Source: Streptomyces sclerotialus | Lineage (GTDB): Bacteria; Actinomycetota; Actinomycetes; Streptomycetales; Streptomycetaceae | NCBI RefSeq assembly: GCF_040907265.1 | Contig: NZ_JBFOHP010000002.1 | Location: 3,434,501-3,498,500 of the forward strand | Length of the DNA stretch: 64,000 bases | Reading direction: 5' to 3' | In this document: positions 55,785 to 63,667 of the stretch, piece by piece | How positions within the stretch are numbered: position 1 is the first letter of the stretch | Layout: every line of letters starts with the position of its first letter | The notes under the pieces: generated by a model | Told to the model about the DNA's origin: nothing | Databases searched by the model: none | Seen by the model: the letters and a program-made list of their open reading frames with translations, nothing else | Translations under genes and position numbers: made by a program

Positions 55785-57599
55785 GTGAACCGCCTGGCCG
55801 ACACCTTCCCCGCGCCGCCCGAACACTCCCTCCTCCGTACTCCCGCCGGGCCGCCCGCCTGCGGCCAGCCCTGGTGGAACCCGCAGGCCGGCTCCGCGCT
55901 GCCGGTGCACCGCTACATCGGCGACACTCCGCCACCGCCCGAGCCGGAGCACCGCGACTGGCCGTCCCGCACCGTGGAGCGCGCTCCGCTGTGGTGCCCG
56001 GTCGATCTGCGCGACGGCAACCAGTCCCTGCCCGAGCCGATGGACCTGCACCGCAAGCGCACCATGTTCGACCTCCTGGTCCGGATGGGCTTCAAGGAGA
56101 TCGAGGTCGGCTATCCCTCGGCGAGCGCGGTGGAGTTCGACTTCGTACGCGACCTGATCACGCAGCGGCGCGTACCGGACGACGTGACGATCTCCGTCTT
56201 CACGCCCGCCAAGCCCGAGCTGATCGACCGCACCTTCGAGGCGATCGAGGGCGCGTCGCGGGTGATGGTGAACCTCTGCCACGCCACCGCCTGCCGGTGG
56301 CGGGAGACCGTCTTCGGGATGACGGCGGACGAGGTGGAGCGTCTCGCCCTCGACTCGGCCGCGCACATCGCCCGCCGGGCCGCCGGCCTGACCGGGTCCC
56401 GGGTGCGGTTCGAGTACACCCTGGAGACCTTCAACGTGACCGAGCCGGACTTCGCGCTGCGGCTCGCCCTAGGCGTGGCCGGGGTCTGGCAGGCGAGCCC
56501 CGGACTCCCGGTCACCCTGAACCTCCCCACCACCGTCGAGGCCGCCTCCCCCAACGTCTTCGCCGACCAGGTCGAGTGGTTCGACCGGCGGCTGCGGGCG
56601 GCGGGGCTGCGCGACGCGGTCATCCTGTCCGTCCACCCGCACAACGACCGCGGCACCGCCGTCGCCTCCGCCGAACTCGCGCTGCGCGCCGGCGCCGACC
56701 GGGTGGAGGGCACCCTGTTCGGCAACGGGGAGCGCTGCGGCAACGTGTGCCTGGCCACGCTCGGCCTGAACCTGCTGCGGGAGGGGACCGATCCGCAGCT
56801 CGACCTCTCCCGGCTGGACGAGATCCGCGCCACGGTGGAGTACTGCAACCGGCTTCCGGTGCACCCGCGCCACCCGTACGCCGGCGACCTGGTCCACACC
56901 GCCTTCTCCGGCACCCACCAGGACGCCATCGCCAAGGGCTTCGCGGCCCTGGCCCGGCGCGCCGCCGACACCGGCCGGGAGCCCGGCAGCCTGCCCTGGG
57001 ACGTGCCGTACCTGCCGGTCGACCCGCGGGACATCGGCCGTACCTACGAGTCCGTGGTCCGCATCAACAGCCAGTCCGGCAAGGGCGGCGTGGCCCACGT
57101 GCTGGAACAGCTGCACGGGATCACGGTGCCCGTCGCCCTGCGCCCGGAGCTCGCCCGCCTGGTGCAGGAGGCCGCCGACCGGGACGGCACCGAGCTCACG
57201 GCCGACCGGGTGTGGGAGATCTTCGACGCCGCGTACCTGCGGCCCGCGCGGCCGCTGTTCACGCTGCGCGACCACCGGCTGAAGACCGCCCCGTCCGAAC
57301 ACGGTCCTGAAGTCCGTGCCGTGCTGGACCTGGAACGGGCGGACGGCAGCCTGCTCCAGCTGGAGGGCGCCGGTGACGGACCCGCTGCCGCCCTGGTGGA
57401 CGCGCTCGGCCGGACCGGCCACCGCGGGGAGCTCCGTGCCGTGACCACCCAGCCGGTCCTCCGCGCCGGCGACAGCGCGTACGTGGCCTTCGCCGAACTG
57501 GCCGTGGCGGGGCGCGCGTGCCACGGCGCCGGCCTCGCCCCGGACCCCGGCACCGCCGCGCTGCGCGCCGTCCTCACGGCCTTCGGCCGTTCCGCCTGA
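55785..57599 (+). CDS. 2-isopropylmalate synthase-like protein 2 (divergent pocket)
   Basis: A 604-residue LeuA paralogue. Catalytic Arg76/Asp77 ([12 protein letters not shown]), [27 protein letters not shown] and HPRHPYAGD are intact, and the C-terminal regulatory domain is present. Two residues that line the keto-acid pocket in characterised LeuA differ from leuA1: His becomes Asn163 (VNLCHATAC) and Ser becomes Thr212 (FEYTLETFN); [10 protein letters not shown] becomes NGERCGNVCL. It is therefore likely to condense acetyl-CoA with a 2-keto acid other than ketoisovalerate. GTG start 42 nt after the thioesterase gene; the aminotransferase gene follows. Confidence 0.88.
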   Translation: MNRLADTFPAPPEHSLLRTPAGPPACGQPWWNPQAGSALPVHRYIGDTPPPPEPEHRDWPSRTVERAPLWCPVDLRDGNQSLPEPMDLHRKRTMFDLLVRMGFKEIEVGYPSASAVEFDFVRDLITQRRVPDDVTISVFTPAKPELIDRTFEAIEGASRVMVNLCHATACRWRETVFGMTADEVERLALDSAAHIARRAAGLTGSRVRFEYTLETFNVTEPDFALRLALGVAGVWQASPGLPVTLNLPTTVEAASPNVFADQVEWFDRRLRAAGLRDAVILSVHPHNDRGTAVASAELALRAGADRVEGTLFGNGERCGNVCLATLGLNLLREGTDPQLDLSRLDEIRATVEYCNRLPVHPRHPYAGDLVHTAFSGTHQDAIAKGFAALARRAADTGREPGSLPWDVPYLPVDPRDIGRTYESVVRINSQSGKGGVAHVLEQLHGITVPVALRPELARLVQEAADRDGTELTADRVWEIFDAAYLRPARPLFTLRDHRLKTAPSEHGPEVRAVLDLERADGSLLQLEGAGDGPAAALVDALGRTGHRGELRAVTTQPVLRAGDSAYVAFAELAVAGRACHGAGLAPDPGTAALRAVLTAFGRSA

Positions 57600-57609
57600 G
57601 CGGCCCGCA

Positions 57610-57656
57610 CGAGCCACCGAGCGACCCGAGCCACCCGAGCCACCCGAGCCATCCGA
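57610..57656. repeat. 9-bp tandem repeat before the aminotransferase gene
   Basis: About five copies of CGAGCCACC, slightly varied (one 8-bp unit, one with CGAGCGACC, one with CGAGCCATC). They lie between leuA2 and the ribosome-binding site of the next gene. Possibly a spacer with no function. Confidence 0.75.
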
Positions 57657-57673
57657 GAAAGAGGTAGCCACCC

Positions 57674-58963
57674 GTGCAGCTGTCCACCTGGGGACGACAG
57701 ATGTCCCGCCCCTCCGGCATCCGCAGTCTCATGGAGGACATCGCCGCCACGGCGGGCTCCTCCGGCTCCACCGGCGCCAACCTCAGCGTGGGCAATCCCT
57801 CGCCCCTCCCCGAGGTGCTGGAGACCTGGCAGCGGCTGTCGGCGGCCGCGCTCACCACGGACTTCCCCGCGTCCGGCGGGCACTACGGTCCTTCGCGCGG
57901 TACGCACTCCCTGGTGGCCGCCGTCGTGGACTACTTCAACGCCGCGTACGGCTGGTCCATCGGGCCGGAGAACGTCGTGGTGGGCCCCGGCAGCCAGATG
58001 CTGTGCTTCGTCGCCACGACCCTGTTCACCGGCCCGTCGGCCGACGGCCACCGGCCCCTGGTGCTGCCCTGCGTTCCCGACTACACCGGCTACCAGGGCC
58101 TGAACCTGGTCGGCTCGGCCACCGTCGGCGTCGGCTCCCGCGTCGTGCCGACGGGTGACCGGGCCTTCCGGTACGCCCTGGCCGCCGACGCCCTCCAGCG
58201 GGTCCCGGACATGGGCATGATGCTGGTGTCGAGCCCGGGCAACCCCACGGGCCGCAGCCTGACCGCGGCCGAGCTGGACACCCTCATCGGCACGGCCGAG
58301 CGGCACGACGCCCTGCTCGTCGTGGACCACGCCTACGGGCGGCCCTTCCCCATGGTGACGGGCGACGCGCTGGAGCCGGTCCACCACCCGCGGGTGATCA
58401 ACTGCTTCACGCTCTCCAAGGCCGGCATACCGGGCGAGCGCATCGCCTTCGCGATCGGTCCCGCCGACGCGGTCTCGGCCATGGTGTCCTTCATGGCCAA
58501 CACGGTGCTGCACGCCCCGCAGACCGTGCAGGCGGTCGTGGAACGGGCGCTGACCGGCGGTGAACTCGACGTGCTCACGCAGAAGGTGATCAGCCCGTAC
58601 TACCGGAACAAGCGCCGGGACGCCGAGGCCCTGCTGCACGGCCTGCTTCCGGACGACGTGCGCTGGCGGCTGCACGAGGGCGACGGCGGGATGTTCTGCT
58701 GGCTGTGGATCGACCACGAGTGGTTCGACGACCTGGAGTTCTACCGTCTGCTCAAGCAGGAGGGCGTCTTCATCGTCCCCGGGCGCCACTTCTTCGGCAC
58801 CGCGGAGACCCCCGGGCTGCCGGGCCACGCCACCCGCTGCTTCCGGCTCAGCCTCAGCGGCGAACTGCCCGAGCTGGAGCGCGGTTTCACGCGGATCGGC
58901 GCGCTCCTGAGCCGGCTCCGGGACCGGTCCCGTCGAGCAGATCGCGTACCAGCGAGCCGATGA
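57674..58963 (+). CDS. AvtA-like PLP aminotransferase
   Basis: A 429-residue fold-type I aminotransferase closest in feel to valine-pyruvate aminotransferase (AvtA): QLSTWGRQMSRPSGIRSLMEDI at the start is AvtA-like. SSPGNPTGRSL, VVDHAYGRPFP (PLP Asp-x-x-Tyr) and FTLSKAGIPGERI (Schiff-base Lys) form the cofactor site; the C-terminal FRLSLSGEL arginine binds carboxylate. It should transaminate a branched 2-keto acid, plausibly the LeuA-elongated one. GTG start with AAAGAGG upstream. Its 3' end overlaps the convergent PhzE-like gene by 77 nt. Confidence 0.88.
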   Translation: MQLSTWGRQMSRPSGIRSLMEDIAATAGSSGSTGANLSVGNPSPLPEVLETWQRLSAAALTTDFPASGGHYGPSRGTHSLVAAVVDYFNAAYGWSIGPENVVVGPGSQMLCFVATTLFTGPSADGHRPLVLPCVPDYTGYQGLNLVGSATVGVGSRVVPTGDRAFRYALAADALQRVPDMGMMLVSSPGNPTGRSLTAAELDTLIGTAERHDALLVVDHAYGRPFPMVTGDALEPVHHPRVINCFTLSKAGIPGERIAFAIGPADAVSAMVSFMANTVLHAPQTVQAVVERALTGGELDVLTQKVISPYYRNKRRDAEALLHGLLPDDVRWRLHEGDGGMFCWLWIDHEWFDDLEFYRLLKQEGVFIVPGRHFFGTAETPGLPGHATRCFRLSLSGELPELERGFTRIGALLSRLRDRSRRADRVPASR

Positions 58964-60488
58964 AGCGGGTGCCGTGCCGGGTGAGGACGGACTCGGGGCG
59001 GAACTGGACGGAGGCGAAGGACTGCCCCCGCAGCGCGTACACCTCACCCGTGAGCGGGTCCCGGCTGGCCTCCACCGGCCGGTCGAGACCGGGTACGGCG
59101 ATCCGGTCGCTGCTGCCGCGTACGGCGTAGGTGTCGTAGAAGCCGACCTGCTCGCGGTCCCCGAAGAGGTCGATGGTGCGCCGGACCCCGCGGCGGGGGG
59201 TGTCCCGGCGGACCAGGCCGAGGCCGAGCAGGCTGCCGGTCACCTGATGGCCCAGGCAGACGGCGAGGAAGGGACGGCGGTCGGCGAGGCGCCGGCCGGC
59301 CGTGTCGCGCAGCCGGGCGATCTCGGGGCGGCGGACGAGCCGCGGGTCGCCGGGCCCGGCCGCCAGCACCACCAGCTCGTAACCGCTCGCGAGGTACGGC
59401 TCGTCCAGGCGCCGCACGGTGGGGTCGAGGCCGAGCGCGGTGAGCTGGTGGACGAGCATCGGGTTGAAGCCGTCCCCGGCGTCGATGACCAGTGTCCGGC
59501 GGCCGGTCAGACCGCGGCCGGGCAGGCCGCTCCGGTGTCCGAACCAGAATCCGGCGAGCCCGGCGTTACGGGCCTCCAGCAGCGCTCTGACCTGGGGGTG
59601 CGTGGCGAGCCCCGCCGTCGGCGCCGCCTCCTGGGCGGTGGCCGCGCCCAGCCCGTCCTGGGGGTCGAGGACGGCGGAGTCCAGGCACACGGCGCCGTAC
59701 CGGTCACGTCCGATCAGCGCGGCGAAGCCCCCGTCGGGCCCCGTCTCGCGGAGCACGGCACGGGCGTCGAGGTGGCAGCGCCCCTCGACGGTGTACGCGG
59801 TGCCGACGGCCGTCGCCGTCTCCCTGAGCCAGGGGCCGCGTATCCGCACCTCGCCGGCGCAGATCCGGGTCATCGCCATGAGCCCCTCGTCGAGAGCCCG
59901 GCGCGCCCGGTCGGCGTCCGCGTCGTCGGTGAGCAGGTCGAGGACCCCGGCAAGGACCGGCCGGCCGGCGGGAGCGTGGTGGGTGCCGCCGGCCGGGTGC
60001 AGCACAGCGGTACCGGCGCGCAGGGTGACGTGCCCGGCCGGGCCGGTGCCGACCACGGTGCGGTCGCCGGTGTGCACGAGGTACGCCCAGTAGGCGCCGT
60101 GCCCGCCCTCCAGGAGCTGCCGGAAGGCGTCCAGGTACGGGCGGAGGGAGCGGTCACCCGCGGCGCGGATGCCGGCGACGACCTCGTCCGGCGGCAGCGC
60201 GGCCTGGGCGGTGACGGTGAGCGCGAGCGGCCCGGCGCCCTCGCGGCCGTCCCCGCCGGCCTCCCGGCACGGCGCCAGGACCAGCGTCTCGTGCCGGGCG
60301 GTGTCCTCGCCGCCGTCGTCCGTGGCGTCCGGCAGGGGCAGGGGGAGGGCGGCCAGGGACGGTGCCGTGGTGACGTCGCCCACGAGCGCGTCGACCACGT
60401 CGGCGGCCCCGGCTCCGGGCCGGTGCAGCAGGGCGAACGGCGGGGGACTCGGCCCGAGCACCCGCTCCAGGAGTCTGTCCTCCGCCAC
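58887..60488 (-). CDS. PhzE-like chorismate-domain/GATase fusion with eroded active sites
   Basis: A 533-residue fusion like PhzE (2-amino-2-deoxyisochorismate synthase) but altered at both sites. The N-terminal part keeps the framework (GTHHAPAGRPVLAGVLDLL, MTRICAGEVRIRGPWL, LRET, GGFAALIGRD), yet the usual NPISGT is HPAGGT, SPER is GPAG, and two conserved blocks are missing: the segment with TGSP between LRET and GGFAALIGRD, and the GVGAT/ETxxKA region after LDSAVLD. The GATase keeps the nucleophile Cys411 (AVCLGHQ) but the catalytic His of the HxES motif is Arg497 (QFRPES). Chorismate amination therefore seems unlikely. GTG start with GAGAGGAG upstream. Confidence 0.85.
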   Translation of the reverse strand: MAEDRLLERVLGPSPPPFALLHRPGAGAADVVDALVGDVTTAPSLAALPLPLPDATDDGGEDTARHETLVLAPCREAGGDGREGAGPLALTVTAQAALPPDEVVAGIRAAGDRSLRPYLDAFRQLLEGGHGAYWAYLVHTGDRTVVGTGPAGHVTLRAGTAVLHPAGGTHHAPAGRPVLAGVLDLLTDDADADRARRALDEGLMAMTRICAGEVRIRGPWLRETATAVGTAYTVEGRCHLDARAVLRETGPDGGFAALIGRDRYGAVCLDSAVLDPQDGLGAATAQEAAPTAGLATHPQVRALLEARNAGLAGFWFGHRSGLPGRGLTGRRTLVIDAGDGFNPMLVHQLTALGLDPTVRRLDEPYLASGYELVVLAAGPGDPRLVRRPEIARLRDTAGRRLADRRPFLAVCLGHQVTGSLLGLGLVRRDTPRRGVRRTIDLFGDREQVGFYDTYAVRGSSDRIAVPGLDRPVEASRDPLTGEVYALRGQSFASVQFRPESVLTRHGTRFIGSLVRDLLDGTGPGAGSGARRSA

Positions 60489-60623
60489 GCCCGTCTCCTC
60501 TCGGTCCGCTCCTCCTGGGCGGGATGTCCAGGTGATCGGACCGAGTATGCCCATGCGGTGCGGGGACGGCGAAGCACGACACGACAGACCGTCAAGTCCC
60601 TGCTGCATGCGTCAAGTTCGCGG

Positions 60624-61415
60624 TCAGCGAGCCCCACGCGCGAGGGGCTGTCGCGTGATCTGGAACAGGAGGTGCGAGACGGGCTCGTCACCCTCCATGA
60701 CGATCGTCACGCCGAGCTCCACCAGGTCCGTGCCGGTCTCCGCCGCGATGCACCGCAACCGGTCCAGGTCGCCACGGCTGCTGAAGTGCAGCAGTGCCCG
60801 GCCGCCGGGGGTGGTCCAGCCCGGTGCCTCCTGGAGGAACCTGCGGTGGGTGGTGTAGCCGGGGTCCACGTAGGCGCGCTCGTGGTCGTGGCGGTAGTGG
60901 TAACCGGCCGGAGCGAGGACGTAGTTGGAGCTCCAGAAGATGGTGTCGAACCGCTCGCCGGCCGGGAGGGCGGTGAAGAGGTCGCTGTGCACGGCGCGCA
61001 CCCGGTCCGCGACGCCGTGCCGGGCGATGTTGAGCTCGGTGTTCCGGACCGCGTCGGCGTTGATGTCGGTGGCCACCACCCGGTCGTGGCCGTGCAGGGC
61101 GGCGCACACGGCGATGAGGCCGGTGCCGCAGCCCACCTCCAGGAAGCTGCCGCGCCGCCCGGCGGGGGCCGGCGCCGACCCGGCCGAGAGGCCCAGGAAG
61201 TCCAGGCCGACGCGGGTGGAGGGCGAGTGGACGGGCGCGAACACCCCGTCGGCCAGGTCCCATTCGCGCCCCTCCATCCGGAAGACGCGGGGGCGGTCGG
61301 CGCGGGTGCGCGACTCGGCACACCGGGCGAGGGAACGCTCGTAGCTTCGTACCTGCTCGGTCTGCTGGATCTGGTCTGCCTGCTTGATCTGCTCTGCCTG
61401 CTGAACCTGAAGCAC
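60624..61415 (-). CDS. SAM-dependent methyltransferase
   Basis: A ~263-residue class I methyltransferase. Motif I is FLEVGCGTGLIAVCAAL, the acidic loop is VVATDINADAVRNTELN and the post-motif region is VHSDLFTALPAGERFDTIFWSSNYVLAP. The NPPY motif of PrmC/HemK-type enzymes is replaced by SSNY, so a small-molecule substrate is more likely than a protein glutamine. The N-terminus is a glutamine-rich near-repeat (QQAEQIKQADQIQQTEQV). The GTG at 61415, 6 nt after GAGG, is my preferred start; the frame is open for 47 codons more. Confidence 0.8.
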   Translation of the reverse strand: MLQVQQAEQIKQADQIQQTEQVRSYERSLARCAESRTRADRPRVFRMEGREWDLADGVFAPVHSPSTRVGLDFLGLSAGSAPAPAGRRGSFLEVGCGTGLIAVCAALHGHDRVVATDINADAVRNTELNIARHGVADRVRAVHSDLFTALPAGERFDTIFWSSNYVLAPAGYHYRHDHERAYVDPGYTTHRRFLQEAPGWTTPGGRALLHFSSRGDLDRLRCIAAETGTDLVELGVTIVMEGDEPVSHLLFQITRQPLARGAR

Positions 61416-61664
61416 AAGAACCTCGGCGGGAAGAAGGAACGGGAGAACGGAACATCGGCACCGTGGCGCCGTTGCCACACACTGGTGGAGTGCGGCGGTC
61501 CCGGTCGAGGCGGTCGCACCACCTCTTCGAGCGCTCCGGCGGTGGCCGGAGCACACCCGCGCCGGGGTCGTCTCCCGTCTCCGTTCCGCCAGTTAAGACA
61601 CCGTGTTGAGGTCACCGCTCCGGCACTAGCATCTGCCTCACGATGATCGTTTGACCAGCGACCG

Positions 61665-63656
61665 ATGGTACGGATGGTGGGGGAGACCGTGGGTGAGGTA
61701 CAGGTCCAAGAGCTGTTCGACGGCGCTCTCGAATATCTGGAACTGCTGGCGGCCGAAGCCCATCCCGCCCGCTTCGACGAACCGGTGGACGCCGCCCGCC
61801 GGGCCGGCGCCGACCACGACACCCTGGCCGCACTGGACCGGGTCCGCCGGCTGGCCCGGGACATACAGACCAACTTCCAGCGGCGGCAGGAGCGGGACAC
61901 CCGGCACGCCACGCTGCTGGACGCCGCACGCGAATTCATCCACCCGCACGACTTCGGCGAACTGCTCCGGCTGACCTGCCGCCGGGCCCGCACGCTGTTC
62001 AGCCTGGACATGGCCTACATCAGCCTGCACGACCCGGTCACCGGCGTCGGCACGGTGCAGGCCATGGACGGCCACTGCTCGGCGCTCACCCCCGGTTTCA
62101 CCGTGCCGCGTGGGGCCGGCCTCGGTAACGCCGCGACCGCGACCAACGCTCCTTACTGGACCTCGGACTACCTGAACGACACGACCATCACCCACTCCCC
62201 CGAGATCGACAGCACCGTGCGGGCCGAAGGGCTGCGGGCCGTGATCGCCGTCCCGCTGCGCAGCAACGGCACCTATCTCGGCGCTCTCTACGCGGGTCAC
62301 CGCGCCGTACGGCACTTCACGCCCGAGGAGGTGGCCCAGATGGGCACGCTCGGGGAGATGGCGGCGGCCGCGCTCGACACCATGAAATGGGTGGAGAGCG
62401 TCCGGGCCGGCGCCCGGGAGAGCGCGGACGAGGCGCTCGCGGTGGAACGGGAACTGCGGATGGCCCAGCGCCTGGCCCGCGCCCAGTCGGCGCTGCTCGA
62501 CGAGGTGGCCGACGGCGCGGGGCCGCGGCAGCTGCTGACCACGGTCGCGGAGCTGCTCGACGGCTGGGTACTGCTGGAGGACGCCGACGGGCAGGCCCGC
62601 GGCAGCGCCGGCGTGCCGCCGCTGACCCCGCCCGACCCGGCGGCGCTGCGCGCGGTGGCGCTGGAGGCGCACGCCGACCGGCGGGTGGTCCCGTGCGGTG
62701 CGGACCACTGGGTGGCCCCGGTCTTCTCGGACCGTACCCAGCTGGGACAGCTGGTGCTGCACCGGACCACGCCCCTGGACGAGGACACGACCCGGCTGGT
62801 GTATGCCTGTGCGCGCGTCGTGGCGCTGGTGATGCGGCGGCGCGGCGGGCCGGAGGACCCGGCGGCCCGTGAGGAGCTCCTGGAGGCGCTCCTCACGCCC
62901 GGCCCCGGCTCGGCGAACCGGCTGCGGACCCAGGCCCGGGCCGTGGGGCTCGACCTCAGCGAACCGTACGTCGTGCTCGCGGCCCGGCCCACGGACGGCA
63001 TGACCGACCGGGTGCGGGCCTGGGCCCGCGCGTACGCCCGTGACCGGCACGGTCTCCAGGTCTGCCGCGACGACCACGTGGCCCTGCTGCTGCCCGGCGA
63101 GGACGCCGTGGCGGAGGGGCACGCCACCACCGGCCGCGCCGCGACCGCCGGCTGCCCGGTGACCGTGGGCGTCGACGGCCCGCTGACCGGGCCGGAGCCG
63201 GTGGCCCCGGCGTACCGGCGTGCGGTACGGGCCCTGGGCGCGCTCGCCACCCTCGGCGCCACCTGCTGTGTGGCGTCCGCCGGGGACCTGGGCTCGCTGA
63301 CCATGCTGCTCACCGAGGAGCGGGACGTGGACGCCTTTGTCCGCCACACGATCGGTCCGGTCCTGGACTTCGACGCCCAGCGCTCGGCGGACCTCGTCGT
63401 CACGCTGGACGCGTACTTCCTGTCCGGCGGCAGCCCGACCCGGGCCGCCGAGCAGCTCTTCATCCACCCCAACACCGTGTCCCGGCGCCTTGAGCGGGTG
63501 AGCGAACTGCTCGGTGCCGGCTGGCAGGAGCAGGCCAAGTCCCTGGAGATACAGCTGGCCCTGCGCATCCACCGGATCCGCCAGTCACTGGAGTCCAAGG
63601 ACGAGCCGGCGCGGCCGGAGGGCCCGGCAGCGCCGGACGCCCTGGACGCCGTGTGA
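61665..63656 (+). CDS. GAF-domain regulator with PucR/CdaR-type C-terminal HTH
   Basis: A ~663-residue regulator. Residues ~5-60 are helical, ~80-245 form a GAF domain (AREFIHPHDFGELLRLTC, AVIAVPLRSNGTYLGALYAGHR), and the last ~90 residues are a PucR-type HTH (VVTLDAYFLSGGSPTRAAEQLFIHPNTVSRRLERVSELL). Such proteins sense small molecules and activate adjacent operons. Start uncertain: ATG at 61665 or 61674, or GTG at 61689 with GGGGGAG 4 nt upstream. It is divergent from the methyltransferase gene and likely controls the cluster. Confidence 0.82.
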   Translation: MVRMVGETVGEVQVQELFDGALEYLELLAAEAHPARFDEPVDAARRAGADHDTLAALDRVRRLARDIQTNFQRRQERDTRHATLLDAAREFIHPHDFGELLRLTCRRARTLFSLDMAYISLHDPVTGVGTVQAMDGHCSALTPGFTVPRGAGLGNAATATNAPYWTSDYLNDTTITHSPEIDSTVRAEGLRAVIAVPLRSNGTYLGALYAGHRAVRHFTPEEVAQMGTLGEMAAAALDTMKWVESVRAGARESADEALAVERELRMAQRLARAQSALLDEVADGAGPRQLLTTVAELLDGWVLLEDADGQARGSAGVPPLTPPDPAALRAVALEAHADRRVVPCGADHWVAPVFSDRTQLGQLVLHRTTPLDEDTTRLVYACARVVALVMRRRGGPEDPAAREELLEALLTPGPGSANRLRTQARAVGLDLSEPYVVLAARPTDGMTDRVRAWARAYARDRHGLQVCRDDHVALLLPGEDAVAEGHATTGRAATAGCPVTVGVDGPLTGPEPVAPAYRRAVRALGALATLGATCCVASAGDLGSLTMLLTEERDVDAFVRHTIGPVLDFDAQRSADLVVTLDAYFLSGGSPTRAAEQLFIHPNTVSRRLERVSELLGAGWQEQAKSLEIQLALRIHRIRQSLESKDEPARPEGPAAPDALDAV

Positions 63657-63667
63657 CGCACGGCGGA

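Noticed and set aside
58887..60488. Anthranilate synthase or ADIC synthase annotation
   Set aside because: Both the chorismate site and the glutaminase histidine are altered, so naming it by that reaction would mislead.
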